NCBI GenBank assembly: GCA_964036665.1
Contig: OZ038528.1
Location: forward strand, 186,001-250,000
DNA length: 64,000 bases
Direction of reading: 5' to 3'
From: Gordius sp. MW1
Lineage: Eukaryota; Nematomorpha; Gordioida; Gordea; Gordiidae
Part shown: positions 36,661-50,320 of the stretch, one piece after another
Layout of the letters: each line of letters starts with the position of its first letter
How positions within the stretch are numbered: position 1 is the stretch's first letter
Notes under the pieces: model-generated
Told to the model about the DNA's origin: nothing
The model's input: only the letters and a program-made list of their open reading frames with translations
Databases searched by the model: none
Made by a program: the position numbers and the translations under genes

Positions 36661-39479
36661 ATTTTGATGTTTATATATTAGTAAATACATAGAGGAATAC
36701 ATGATGCCTGGAACATTTGACATAAATCAAAGAGCCTACTTAAAAAGAAAATCTGCCTTTTTCATATTAAAAAATGAAAATTTGTTTTATAATAAACTTA
36801 TATGATTGGAAATAATAAATTTATTTCCACTAAATGATAGGATCTATAAAATTAAACATAGATTTATATTAAGTATATCTAAACATAAAACATAAAAATT
36901 TAAAGATAAAACAGTTATTTTTAAGTGAATTGAAACAGAAAACATACAAATTTAAAGATTAAGTAAAAATTTATTTAGTATATATAGAAACTAGATTTAA
37001 ACAAAAGCTGAGAAATATGAAGTAAAATTAAATAGAAAACATAAAAATTAAGTATACATTTGTAGTTATAATCAGTAAAATTGAATGTAACTATATAGCC
37101 TAAAACTTTTCTATATGAAACTAAATTATATGGTATGGATGTCATGTGACGTATGTAAAAATTGCAAAGTCTATCTGTCAATTGAACGTGATTGACATGT
37201 GTAAGCGAATTTCCATCTTAGCGTACAAACACAACCTTACACCTGTAATCTAAATAATACTAACCTTAAGCGATTTCTAAGGTGTATAATTTTAAATGTA
37301 TCGGTTCACTGCTGTAGACGTTTTTATACATCGGTAGCTCTTAATATACACCAAAGGTTAAACAAATAAAATCTTATTATCAAAACATATTCAGCACAAT
37401 TTATCAATTTTGCGAATGAGACAATTGCATGTCTATTTCAAGGTTGCGATTAGATTTAATATACATCATACACCAAGAGAAATTAAAAATTCCCAAGTGG
37501 AGCATTTGTTGCTATACAATTTTAATGGTATCATTATCATTCTAAACTTTTATACAAATATTAAACAAACACCAGAGAAACAATTTACCTTAAAATTCGA
37601 TAGCGAGGTGCTTTATGCCATAAATATTCTAAATCGGTCCTTAGATTTTTATAATTATGCGTACTTTGTGGCTAATTTAATGCTCAAGTAGAGGTCATTA
37701 AATGTGATAATTTTTGCCTACAGATTTTTAGGGTTTATTTTAACAAGACCATCGCAAGATTTAGTTTATTCGATCTTGCACTAGCTGATCGATTGGCACG
37801 TATGTTTCTAGTTGGTATAGGATAAGAGTATGTACATTTGTATCTCTTTACCTTTCCCATATCATTTAATTTGTTTAATAGCTACTTAATATAGCCATAT
37901 TTTAAAAGGAATCTTATTTCCTATAGTATAATCTTAATGCATATTACTTTAACTGTATACCAGTATATGTGGATTTATAATTAAGATAATGCAATTAAGG
38001 ATGACGCTGCATTATGATCCAGCTTATTGATTTATGGTTATTGACATAATAAGTGTTTTTTAATGAAGACTTGATTAATTGTTGACTCTAATTAAAACCA
38101 TATAAGGTTAATAAAAATTCTTATGCCCTCAGTAAATTATAAATTAATAATATACACTATGGTTTTGAATGTATGGTATTTAGTCCTTATTAATTTTCAA
38201 TCTACTATAAGGACTCTTCATTGTTAAACAGTGATCACCATTTTCAAATTTATCAAGGAAATGGATGTTTTTTGTTCCATAAATTGCTTTGGAATTATTT
38301 TAGGATAGCTTCGCTTTCAACTTAACCGCCTGCTATAAGGGGGAACGCTTTATTATTTTGGGGATATCTTCCAACTTCATAAAACGGTACGGACACCGAC
38401 CGTTTTTAAAACATATTTACAGGCAATGTCAGTGGTGACAATAATGCAGAGTTTTCGCTCTATGGCCACAATTATCGCTATGATTGGTTGGCTTAGGAGT
38501 GTAGGGAACGTGTGTGTTTACAATTATTGTCGCTTCCAATGATTTGGATTTGTACGTGAGCACGCGTTGTCGCCCATTTTTTGTCCTTTTGCTCATAATC
38601 TTACTAAGCGTAACTTTTAATACTCCCCTCATTATTTTTACACTACAGTGAGTAGGCGCAAATCCTTGTACGATGACCAGGCAAGATATAGCCTAGTATT
38701 TCGCCTTAACATGACACAATCTTATTCAATACACCAGATTGTGCATGTGATTCTCGGGCATGTTTTACCATACACCTTGACATCCTCATATATATTATAA
38801 CTTTAATACATGGTTTGATTTACCGTAGCAAAAAGGGATTAAAATAGCAGATTACCTACTATCCACCCGCTTTCAATAAAAAGGGAGCATCTATCAGCTA
38901 GGAAAGTTTTTGGGTTTTAACACTAAGTGTACAACTAAATGATTTGAATTATGGTTAAAACATCTCCACACCATTATTTAAACAAAAAATTTGTTATCTT
39001 TAGAATAATGAAGATTAGAATAGTGTATAGTATTGTTTCTCCCAGAGGCTATCTTAAAAATCGAAATGACAATATGGTTGTCGCTCTAAAATAGTTAGAC
39101 TTAATCCGACATTTTGTTTGAAAGTTCCATTCATATACTTTATTTTTTGCACTCTAATAGGATTTTAATATGTATGTGATTCTTATTATGCACATATAGA
39201 GTATGGCGCACACATAACGGGAAGTGAAAAGTTAACTTTGCCCTACCCAATATCTTCAAGTAAAACGTGGTTAAAAACAATATTAAAAAGTATTTAATAA
39301 ATCCGTCCTACTACACTAATCTATAAACGATTTCCATAATGAGATTAAGATTTTTATGGGAAACACGAATATGTTTTTTGTTTTTTAATCGTCAATGGGT
39401 TTACAATTGAGATAATCAGCGTTTTTGCCCCCTTTTAAAGATGTTTACTGCCGCCACAAATAGATCAAAATAACTCGGG

Positions 39480-39560
39480 CCTTCGGCCCTCGTGGAAAGA
39501 GGGAGAAGGAAAGGGGGAAGGGGGAAGGGGAGGAGGGGAAGGGAAGGGGGGACGACTCAT
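39480..39560. repeat. Purine-rich GGGGAAGG tract
   Basis: Low-complexity G/A repeat (GGGAGAAGGAAAGGGGGAAG and similar) just outside the left end of the TIR element at 39588. Confidence 0.7.
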
Positions 39561-39587
39561 CTATACTCCGTATAAACGTAGCATATT

Positions 39588-40595
39588 TTCTATGCAATTT
39601 ATGGGCGAGAAAGGTAAGAAGGGGCGAGAATGCCTATAGGGGGGTATTAAATAGTTAATTATTAATTTATACAAATATTTAAAAAAGTTAAATGGTATTA
39701 ACAAGAACGATATATTAATTTAATTTAAAAATTCATATTATCAAGGGTCAGTGCCCAGAGACGGTCTATAAATACATACGAGTCAAAAAAGACAAGAAAA
39801 AAAATTTCGAATCACTACTTTGGCTAATGGTCATTTTTTCATTGGTCAGTAGCCAGCGGACGGCCAAATAGTCACATTATCAATAGTATTAACAAGAACA
39901 ATATATTAATTTAATTTAAAAAAAAAAATAAAAATGCCCTCTCCGGGATTTAAACCCACATTAGTAGAGGCATAGGCTTTTGTAGGGGCACAGGGACCCA
40001 TATCAGTAGAGGCATAGGCCCTTCTAGGGGAGGGCACAGGGTAATTATCAATGTTAACCAATTCAAAAACGAAAAAAAATTTGGTCAATGGTCATTTTTT
40101 TCATTGGTCAGTAGCCAGCGAACGGCCAAAAAGTCACATTATCAATGGTATTAACAAGAACAATATATTAATTTAATTTAAAAAAAAATAAAAATTTTGC
40201 CCTCTCTGGGATTCGAACCCACATCAGTAGAGGCATAGGCTTTTGTAGGGGCACAGGGCCCCATATCACTATAGGCATGGGCCCTTGTAGGGGAGGGCAT
40301 AGGGTAATTATCAATGTTAACCTAATATACCCAATTCAAAAACAAAAACAAAATTTCGATTTATTTGGCCAATGGTCATTTTTTTTCATTGGTCAGTACA
40401 GCGGAAGGTCAAAAAGTCATATTATCAATAGTATTAACAAGAACAAATTATTAATTTAATTTTAAAAAAAATAAAATAAATTCGTCCTCTCCCGGGATTG
40501 AACTCAAGACCTCCAGGTCACAAAGCTGGCATAACTTGGTGAACGACGGACGGACGGACGGACAACAAAAAACGAGCCCATAAATTGCATAGCAA
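39588..40595. mobile_element. TIR element with internal tandem units and tRNA-like sequence
   Basis: CTATGCAATTTATGGGC at the left and GCCCATAAATTGCATAG at the right are inverted copies. The interior repeats a module about three times, marked by ATTAACAAGAACAATATATT at about 39697, 39891, 40151 and 40433 and by GGTCATTTTTT, TCATTGGTCAGTA. The modules contain GGGATTCGAACCC on the plus strand, the reverse complement of a tRNA T-arm/B box, and near 40500 a second tRNA-like stretch read on the minus strand. An (ACGG)n run lies near the right end. Confidence 0.65.
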
Positions 40596-41608
40596 TTAAA
40601 AATAGAGCATTTAAGGCGTAAAAACTTAGTTATAGAGAAGGGAGTAAGCCCATTTGACATGATTTTGCACTTTTAAATATAGGAAGTAATTGAATTTTAA
40701 TATGATTTTAAAAACTAATATATAGAAAAAAAATTAGCGATTTGTTCTCGCTGAGTACATCCTTAAAAAGGGGCAAATATGATTATTTCCGCAAATTTAA
40801 AATTTTAAATTTTTTATCATCTAACATTATGTTTATATTTTATATCCAATATAGGCCGCCAAATATGGAAATATAAAAATATGCTTAAATAGTCTAATTA
40901 GTGTGGGTTGTGGGTAAATATCTATGCAAAAATATTATGCACTTATTTTGCCCAGACCCCATAGCATATTAAGACAAAAATTAGGTTTTTAAATAAGGTT
41001 ATATAGTACATTTAAATATTTAAGGCCTGAGGGGTTCATTAAATATGCAATTTTTGCTTTGATGTTTCTTCATGCGACATATATATACTCATTTATGAAC
41101 TAGATTTCTATTAAAATTTTTAATATTAAGTTTGAATTCTTTTAATAAAACGTATCAATATTCCATTTTACTATCCTATAAAATAGATTAAGTATGGTGT
41201 AAGTCAAATTTTCAAAAAGCCAGATTCATTGTTTTTCTTGATATCAAGTAGTAGTATTATTAAGATTTTTAATATTTCAAGTAACAGAATTCTAAATTCT
41301 TAAATGCATATGCTACTTTTTAGCTATACGAACCCATCTTTATATATGAAATATTTATGCATTCCGAACCCTAGAACATCGATTGTCTAAAATAAAAGTG
41401 AAGGTGCGTCATAGCTATTTATTATTTGCCATCCCTCCTTGATAAAGCTGGTTTTTATTATATAACCGCGATAAATAAACTTTTTCAGAGGGGTAATATT
41501 CAAACGGTATTATATATTAAAATAGTTTGATTCAGTAGCATTTGACAAAAAAGCAAAAAACAAATAAATGTCTACGAAAATGCATTTATCGATTGAAATG
41601 TGTGCATC

Positions 41609-41662
41609 TAACCCTAACCCTAACCTAAAACCCCGACCTAAAACACTAACCCTAACCCTCCT
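41609..41662. repeat. Short interstitial telomere-like repeats
   Basis: CTAACCCTAACCCTAACCT at about 41609-41627 and CACTAACCCTAACCCT at about 41645-41660, the C-strand of TTAGGG, separated by degenerate units. Confidence 0.6.
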
Positions 41663-42220
41663 GACCAATCTTGATCTGACCAATTTTTGGTTTGTAGAGT
41701 TGAGAAACCTGAGCATTATCAATAGATCCATAGTTTGGATAAGCTATTATGAAGATAAGATATAATAATTAGAAACATTACTTGTATGGGGATGTGGTCA
41801 TAATTTCTTGTTATAATATAATACAGTTTTCGTCTCTGTAAACCGCTCTCGAGGAGCATTTTCGTTAAATATTCATATACATTTCATTGACATTCATAGA
41901 CTTTTGTCAGTAAATTTTTTGTCGAATGATTATGTAGGAAATAGTTTTGCATATTTAGTTAACTGGATTATAATAGAAAACTTACTTTCTATTAATTAAT
42001 AATACGGGCACATAGGCAGAGCTCTAATATATGTTCTAGGACCGCATTAAGACCTATTATTTTGGCGTTCACTCTGAAAATGCAAATTAGCCTTAAACTA
42101 AAACAATTGGAACACACAATCTTTTCAAATTAAAACGACATATAATATTTTTAGATTCAACCCTTTTACAAAAACAAATTTTTATCGAAGCCACTAACAC
42201 TTTTGACATGGACAGATAAC

Positions 42221-42384
42221 CATGGGCTTAGCCAGGGGGTGGCAGGGAGGGGCGGATGCCCCCTCTAAATCTAAAAATACTTTAAAATTATTCGATTTAT
42301 GGCTAAATTTTTAAAAATAATTTATTTTTACCCTTCTTAAATTATTATTGCACCCCTCTAATCCCAAACTTGACTACGGCCATG
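42221..42384. mobile_element. MITE family B copy
   Basis: CATGGGCTTAGCCAGGGGG at the left and TTGACTACGGCCATG at the right, with G- and C-rich subterminal blocks. Confidence 0.65.
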
Positions 42385-43948
42385 CAGATAATAAACTATT
42401 TCGTCGATCTTGAAATAAAATCTTTGACTATGTTAATCTACTTGGATTGTTAAAAGGGTCTGAAGTTTTCAGTTATACACTCAATTGATAGTCATTTTAT
42501 ATTTAAAAATTATTATCATTATTAACAGATTATTTTATACGTTTAACCTCCCTTTTATAACAGTTATAATATTAACAAAAATTGTCATTTTCATAAATTC
42601 AATAAATGATCCAGCGATATACATGAACTGGTCAATTAATCAAAATGCTATTTTTGAAAAACTTATAGGAGGATGAAGGTAAAAACAGTTTCTGACTTTT
42701 TCTTATTTTTAATCGACAATTAATATAATTTAAACTACTTTTCACTTAAAAATCTAATAAAAAATGAGGTCATCAAGCAATTTGATCACAACTTTTTAGA
42801 TAGTTGCGCTAAATTTTTTTATTGTATTATTAAACTTTTCGAAAGTGGCAAATTGTTCTGGCATCATTTATCATATCTGGACTTTAGTCTAGTCTATATT
42901 TACAAGACTAATGTAATGATTTGTTATTTCATACTATTCATTAAGAACCACTATTCCTGTCCCTATCCCTAGTCTAATTTTTTGTGCTCTCTCGATAGGT
43001 ATTTATAAACTAAAAGACTGCTCGGCTCGCCCCTTTTAACTAGTGTTTCATTGACATCCATTTGTTGGATCATCTAATTTAGTTGTTTTGAGAAAAAGCT
43101 TTTAATGACATTTACTACACCTTATATATTTATTTGATAAAGGAGGAATACAAACTATTTTGGTTAAATTGAGATATAATAGCGATTGAAATAAGTTAAC
43201 ATTGAGATAAAATTAGCTTTTTTCCTTTAATTTTTACTAAAGTGTCGATTTGTAGAATATTTAGTAATCTATTATATATTTATGTCTCACTGGCTCTACT
43301 TAAAAATCTAGCAAGTATATATGGATAATATGCCTTTTCCGAATTGTACAATTTTTAACATTAAATGGTATAACTATATTTTTACCATATTAATTAATTA
43401 AAATGTTTTCAAAATCCAGCATTTTGAGCTTTAATCGCTAATACATAAATTTTAAAGCTTAAATGAAAGAAGCTATGATTCACAAGGTGGAGGATGTTTG
43501 ATTTTACGTGTTTATATTTTATAAAATGTGGGATAAAAAGGAAAGGGTTGAAGTAAACATAATTTTACGTGGCTTCGTTTCTGTGTTTACGTAAGGCGAA
43601 ATAGGCATTTGTAAATAAATATTAGATTGAATGAACTAACACACTTAATTACCTTTGTTTTAATTGCCCACAATAGAGCATATGCCAAATTTCCCCCAAG
43701 AAATGTTAGCGAAAAATTATCGAGTATTTAATTGGTATATTCCAATAAATTCCAATTATTTATTCAGAGGGACTGACTCCCATTACTGTAAGTTTTGAGA
43801 TATAAAGGTATGCTACTATAATATAAAGCTTTAATCTTTTACATTTTAACGAAACGATTTGATAATTTAGAAGGGTACCATATGTAATTGGCTCATCAAA
43901 CTGGCGTTTAACGTTAACTTAATTTTATATTTAGCAAATTGTTTTTAG

Positions 43949-44226
43949 CAGGTGCGTAGCCAAGGGGGCGAAAAACGGGACTTTTCTACCCCCTTGACCA
44001 AAATTTCGACGTTTTTTTGAAGGTCCATGTCCTTTTTTAAGGTATAAAAGGGATAGTAAATGCTATGATTAATGAAGAGAAGAGATTTTTTAAAGCTGGT
44101 TATATAGCGCCTTGAAGTTTCGCATATATCCTACGCGAAGTTTATTTTTGTTACATTATAAATAAAAAGTGTCGTAACTTTTTTTAAATTTTTCCTCCCC
44201 CTTGAGAAAATCCTGGCTACGCGCCT
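43949..44226. mobile_element. MITE related to family B (CAGGTGCGTAGCCA ends)
   Basis: CAGGTGCGTAGCCAAGG and CCTGGCTACGCGCCTG form the inverted ends of a 278-bp non-coding element 155 bp upstream of the LRR gene start. Confidence 0.7.
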
Positions 44227-44380
44227 GGTTTTTAGCATGAATTACCAAATCCTTAGCGATGAACATTATTTACAACTTTAAATATTTTAAATTATCATTT
44301 CTAAAATGCTCAATATAACTTTTGCATTTATAATAAAATAGGCTTAAATTTTTGATGAATCAGTAAAGAGAAGGCAAGGT

Positions 44381-46619
44381 ATGTGGTATTACCTTTTATT
44401 ATTGATATTCCGTTCCAAATATTGTTTAACCCAATCTACGACCTTAAAACCAAATCTCTCGGTAATTGGATGTTTCGATGTTAGATGGGAGAAGGAGCCG
44501 AATAACTTAGCTTACAATGTTACTTGTTCAGGCCTCAAATCAATTATAGCCTTGAAAACAGCCATACAACCATACCAAGGCAAAATTGTTATAAAATTAA
44601 TCATTGCCAAGAACTACTTCCACAACGCCATTTTCGATGACGACGTTTTTGATGGACTCACCGGAGTGCACAGTTTAATGTTAATTAATAATTATATCGT
44701 TAAATTGGGTTCCGAGGTAATGAAGGCATTTGGGGAGGAGTTGAAGTCTTTCGTGTTTCAAGAGAAGTACTCTCTAATCCCAACTACGAGTTTGACCTCA
44801 TTTCCATCCACCTTTTTCCACCCACTCACCAATGTTACGCTCATTAACATAGTGTCACCGAACATCAGGCAAATCCATGACGATGCATTTGTCAGGTGCA
44901 CGTGTTTGGAGACTCTCGTTATTACCACGTTTAAATTGAACGATTTAGGTGCTAGGGCTTTTGCAGGCTTGCATAATCTAAAAATGCTGCATTTGAAGGC
45001 GGATAATCATATAGGCTTGAAAGGGGAATTGTTAAAAGGATTAGCTTCCTTGAAGGTGTTATATTTGTCATTAAGTGATCATTTAAATTTACCCACTGAC
45101 CTATTCGTAGGCTTGAGGCAGCTAATTCACTTAGAATTTGTAGGTTCTGGAATTAAAACGATTAGTAATGACACCCTATTGCCCATAGCCTCAACCCTAG
45201 AATACCTTTCCCTGGTAGCGAATGATTTGATAAACATACAAGATTTTATCTTGCCTATGCCTAAATTGAGGGAATTAATCCTATCGTTCAACAAAATATC
45301 CCATATTACAAATGCTTCTTTCCACAATTTACCCAATTTGCGAAATGTTCAACTAGATTTCAACGATATTTCTAATATGGCCGACTCCTCTTTCCTTCAC
45401 AACCCATTATTGCGCACACTTAATTTGCGTTACAACGAGTTGACGCAATTAAGTTCTGATACCTTCAAAGGACTTAAGAATTTGATAAAACTCGATTTGA
45501 TGGGTAATTCCATTGAACTTTTAAATGACGATGTATTAAGTCATATGCCAAAGCTAGAATATTTAGGATTATCTGAAAATAGTCTATACAAAATAGTAGA
45601 AGATGCCTTCCAAGGAGTGGATAAGACCCTGATGTACCTTGATTTAAAGGGTAATTTGTTGGAAGATAATTCTTTTCGTGCGCTGAAGAAATTAGATGCT
45701 CTTAGGTGGCTCAATATTAGTAACAATCACTTTTCCACTCTTCCACTTCAAATTCTATCCAATTTTGATGGTTTGTTGCAATTGAAAGTTAAAGGTATTT
45801 CTTATTCATTATTATGCAGCTTATCTAGTTATTCTGATTTACCCTCTATAGTTTTTGTAATCAATAAATTTTACATGATCATTGAGCCCTAATGAAATGT
45901 TGAAACAGATTTAACTATATATACCGATTTTTTGAACCCAAAGGGCTTGGGTAATTACATAAATCTATTTAAAACAAAAAATTAGTCGCTACAATTAAAG
46001 AGTATTCTGCATTCAAGCTAACTCTATTACCTCGATAGCAAAAAGTATAGGCTAATTTTGTTGAGCATACAAGTGTTACTTAACAATATCGTAATTTATT
46101 TTAGACAATCCGTGGGTATGTGATGATCGGATGAATGATTTCATTAAATGGTACAATAACTGGACTCTGTTGGCAGGGGATTGGGAAACGAGTGAGGAGC
46201 GAATCAGCGATTTAGCCCAAGCCAAGTGTTACAGTCCACCTCCCCTTAAAGGCATATCCTTGTATCAAGCTAATTTAACCTTATTCCAATTACAAAATGG
46301 ATCTAGTGTCCATCTTTTCACTAATCTATCAACAGCTCATATTCTTAAATTCTCCCTTTCATCAACATCACAACCCACCTCGTCTGCAATCCAATTTGGG
46401 ACCTTTAATAAAAGGATAAAAGGTGGTCCATTATTAACGTGGATTGTGATGACATCACTTTTTGTCATTTGCATCACGGTTTTCGTCATCTATTACGTTA
46501 AGGGGCACCGTGGTCACAACTGGTCTCGTAAGTCTTTAGGGAATGGTGCTTGTTTTATCAAAGCATGTAAATTGGATAAGTTGTTTAATCGACAAAACAC
46601 ATTTTCAACCTTTTCTTAA
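44381..46619 (+). CDS. Leucine-rich-repeat type I transmembrane receptor, 2 exons
   Basis: Exons 44381-45794 and 46105-46619 join at GT-AG in frame to give 642 aa. A signal peptide (MWYYLLLLIF..., about 1-18) is followed by a short N-terminal cap with a Cys pair. About 12-14 LRRs of roughly 24 residues follow (e.g. LRELILSFNKIS, LRTLNLRYNELT, LEYLGLSENSLY). The intron falls exactly at the LRRCT cap, whose start NPWVCDD is the first sequence of exon 2. A single membrane span (WIVMTSLFVICITVFVIYY, about residue 580) precedes a short basic tail of about 45 residues without a TIR or kinase domain. This is the layout of adhesion/chaoptin-like LRR proteins; ligand and exact orthology are unknown. 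The stretch after codon 471 would otherwise be read through to a stop at 45892. Confidence 0.9.
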
Positions 46620-46751
46620 GCCAACCCAAGCCTTCCGCCACTAGGAAGGGGATATTTATTTGTGACGATATGTTATATTATATATCTGAAGTGGCTCAAA
46701 TCTTGTTACTCATATTTAAAAAATACCCGCCTATTTATAAATGCTTGCCAA

Positions 46752-46752
<1 letters not shown>

Positions 46753-46791
<39 letters not shown>
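46753..46791. repeat. (AT)n microsatellite
   Basis: Uninterrupted run of about 19 TA dinucleotides in the 3' flank of the LRR gene. Confidence 0.9.
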
Positions 46792-46793
<2 letters not shown>

Positions 46794-48493
46794 CTAAAGT
46801 AATGTCGCGCGAAGCAATCTTATTATAATAATAAAATTAATTTGTTTTTAGAATACTAATGAAAAATAAAGGAAATAGGACATTAAGGTAAGAAAAATAC
46901 ATAAAAACATTGTTACCCACAAATGTGTATGTGAGAAATTGGTCCTCCCTCTAAAATACCCTTTATTAAAAGTGTTTTAAAATTATCTCGAATCGGGAAA
47001 ATTCAATCAATAAGTCTTCTAAATAAAGTAGCCCGTAACACTCGGGTACACGTGTACTTTTAATTTAAAAAATTACTATATCATTAAGTATATCAGTGTT
47101 TGCATATTAAATACAACGCCCTGACTGATATTCTTCCAAAAAGTAAACAATTTAATGACGATGCGTCACAAATTAAACTTTGACATTAAATATTCATTTA
47201 ACGAGACTTTTTATTTTAATACGGTGTGTCAATACAAATGAAGCAACAGCCAACAATTATATAATGACGACCAACTCAATGAACTGGATTTTTATCATTT
47301 AAGAATGATTAAGAATCGCATGCAGCATACTGTTAATTCCTTAAATCTGGTACAAGTTTCCATTATTGTTGTTCAAATGAATGGTCTCAATAAATACCAA
47401 CTCGTCTTGAATAAATTTGTTTTTAGTTTATATTATTTATGATATCATTGTCATCTTAATATATATATAGGGTAAGAGCTGCAATATTTTTATTTCTAAA
47501 GACAGCAATAGTAATTTTCTCGTATGATGTCTTCGCCACTGAATCCCCTTATTGATTAATACTTGATGTGTTTGGCAAGCTGTTCACGTATAGTTTCACT
47601 TCATTGTTTCAGCGTTGTGAATCGAATACAATTTTGATTTCTCTAATAAAAATGTTGTTAAGTAAGCGGCAAATGGTAAGGAATTTATTTGGCGATATTT
47701 TGGCAGGGAGTATCTTTATTTCTCCTCATTTGGACAATTGTCAACGTCCATAATAGTATAGGTCGCACTAATGGAGAGGGGTGCCTAAATATGGGAGTTT
47801 ATTAACTACCATAGCAGTTTTTATATAAATTTATACTCTAGATCTCTATTGGCTCACTGTAATCTATTTTTTCATCATCTCAGGCATCTGTATACTTTTC
47901 CATATTTATGCCGTCCAAATTGCCCAAAATTTTTTAAGTTTTTCCGGAATCCAAAATAGGTCCTAGCTATATGAAATATCCGAATCCTAAGATTCGATAA
48001 GATTGACTCAATTGAATTTAGTTACATTACATATTATTTATGAACAACATAATTTGTTGAAATTTATGCAAATTTATTTAAATTTTTTAAGAAAACAAAT
48101 TTTTTTTAAATTTAATATCATAGATCTTTCAAAACTATAAAAAATTTTACATACTAATATTGGGTTACAAAAAACCAATAATTATTCACTTTGAACAATA
48201 TAATAATATAACGCCAAAATTAATATAGATTGCGCCAAAGAAACGCCTTTAATGATGCATAGGTATAATTGAGAGTTTTACAATTTACGGTTAAATAATT
48301 TATTACATGCATCAATAAATTTAATATAGGCTAAGTGTGTAATTATTATGTAAATAGACATATTTTATTAATGTGACTCGTTCTCTTATATATTTTTTAG
48401 AGCTTAATCTGTAACCGACTCTTAAAATTTCAAAAAATATTTGTTTTATAAATATAGACCTTAGAAAAATGTAAGAAGTGCTGTACATGATAA

Positions 48494-48655
48494 CATGGGC
48501 GTAGCCAGGGTGGGGCAGGGGTGGGGGCGACAAAAAAAAGTTTAATGCAAAAATCCTTGAAAATTAAAAAAAATTATGTTTTGCCCCCCCCCCCCCCAAT
48601 TGAACTTTTAAACGTTTTGCCCCCCCCCTTAATCCAAAACCTGGCTACGTCCATG
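48494..48655. mobile_element. MITE family B copy
   Basis: CATGGGCGTAGCCAGGG at the left and CTGGCTACGTCCATG at the right, with long C runs inside; 162 bp. Confidence 0.8.
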
Positions 48656-48995
48656 CATGATAATATTATTACATGAGAGCAATTTTTTGAATCATATTGG
48701 GATTTTCACTTTTTGTACAATAAAACCTTTAACAGCAGGATCGTTTTCCATAGACCTTATAAAATCAAAGATTATATAATTATTCAATAGTGCTTGTTTA
48801 AATCAAATAAGCGCCGATATTAAGTGAAAATTAAATATGTGTAGTGAAATGGCGTTAAAAAACAAAAAATTGTGATATATCATTAAAAGAAAAAATTAAT
48901 ACCATGAAATTTGAAAATTCCCGAGAGTATTTCCCTATCGTGCCATCTCTACTTCTTTAACATTAATAACGCTCACTTTTCATATGAAGTCATGT

Positions 48996-49170
48996 CATGG
49001 GCGTAGCCAGAATTGGAATCAGAGAGGGGGGTGGGGGATAATAATGATTTAGAGGGGGCAAATTAACAATTTTTATAGATTCTAGCTATAATTCGATAAA
49101 AATTTTAAGATTTTTTGAATTTAGAGGGGGGCAGCCGCCCTCTTTCTGTCACCCCCTGGCTACGCCCATG
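48996..49170. mobile_element. MITE family B copy
   Basis: CATGGGCGTAGCCAG and CTGGCTACGCCCATG are perfect 15-bp inverted termini around G-rich blocks; 175 bp. Confidence 0.85.
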
Positions 49171-49231
49171 TTTGAAGTACTTAACATTTAGGGGGTAAAA
49201 ATTATAATCAAAATCCCCTTACTATCCAGAC

Positions 49232-50320
49232 TAGAGAACTGCAAAGTCACTTTTTTTCAACCCGAGCCCGACCCGACCCGAAATCATTTTCAAAATTTCT
49301 ACCCGGACCCGACCCGACCCGAAATCATTTTCAAATTTTCTACCCGGACCCGACCCGACCCGAAATCATTTTCAAATTTTCTACCCGAACCCGACCCGAC
49401 CCGAAAGCATTTTAAAAACTTCAACCCGAACCCGACCCGACCCGAAAAATTATAAAAAAATTACTTTCGAGCGCGAAAATTGCCGTGTGTAAAATTAAAT
49501 CGACTAATAAAAGCCATGATGATTTGTATTCTTTAAAGGGGATGGTGAAAAAAAACTCATAATTATTTATCTATATTTAGTTTCCTAATATCAAGTAAAC
49601 TGCTCATATGTTATAGACTTGAGACAACTATTTAACATCCATTTATTGTTATTATGAAACCATTAATATATAGCTGATTATAATCAATATAGTAAATAAG
49701 ATGAAATTTATAGTGACTGTCCAAATGTTTTAAGTTTGAAGTGCAATTTAAGATAAATTCATTTGATATGAAACTTTAAAATAATTATAAGGTATTATAA
49801 AAAAAAATTGCACATGAAAAATTTATAAAATTATAACTTACTTTTAAGTTGGCTATGTATTAAATGTAATTTAAATTAACGATGAGGATTAGCTAAAACT
49901 TCACTGTTAACACTAAAAAAATTTAAAATAAAACTTTATTGAAATACTTTACCTTTTAATAGTCAAATTAAAAACAGGAGTAATTTATGAGTTTGAATTA
50001 GTGATGAGAATTAGCTAGCACTTCAGAGTTTGGAGTTTTAAAATTTAAAATAAGAGGAAGAGAATTAAATAAATGAATGATCCAAATTAATTGTGCATTT
50101 TTAAAAACACTCTTTGCTTAGCAATTAACATTAATTAAAAAAATAGGTCTCGCGTGTTTTTTACAATGTATAAACCTTGGACCCGACTCTATAAATTTGA
50201 CCCGACCCGACCCGAAAGCATTTTTAAATTTTTTACCCGGACCCGACCCGAAATCATTTTCAAATTTTCTACCCGAACCCGACCTCGGGTCGGGTCTCGA
50301 TTCACCCGTGCAGTTCTCTA
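49232..50320. mobile_element. Non-autonomous hAT-type element with CCCGA subterminal repeats
   Basis: Perfect 12-bp TIRs TAGAGAACTGCA / TGCAGTTCTCTA are flanked by an exact 8-bp duplication ATCCAGAC (49224-49231 and 50321-50328). The left 200 bp is a minisatellite of ACCCGACCCGACCCG blocks alternating with AAATCATTTTCAAATTTTCT; the right end carries the same blocks and then their inverse (TCGGGTCGGGT). The 1.09-kb interior has no transposase reading frame. Confidence 0.88.

Larger units (their letters stand above)
34911..44380. other. Gene-poor region with satellite and TIR elements
   Basis: No gene is supported in this stretch. It holds a degenerate tandem array (35580-36660), a TIR element with internal repeats (39588-40595), interstitial telomere-like repeats (41609-41660) and two small MITEs. 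The small open frames here show no homology that I recognise and have AT-driven composition. Confidence 0.55.

Noticed and set aside
39920-40560. Functional tRNA gene
   Set aside because: Only T-arm/B-box-like and partial anticodon-arm sequence is present; no full cloverleaf or acceptor pairing can be drawn.
41510-41765. Overlapping open frames around the telomere-like repeat
   Set aside because: Low-complexity translation of the repeat, with no domain or splice context.
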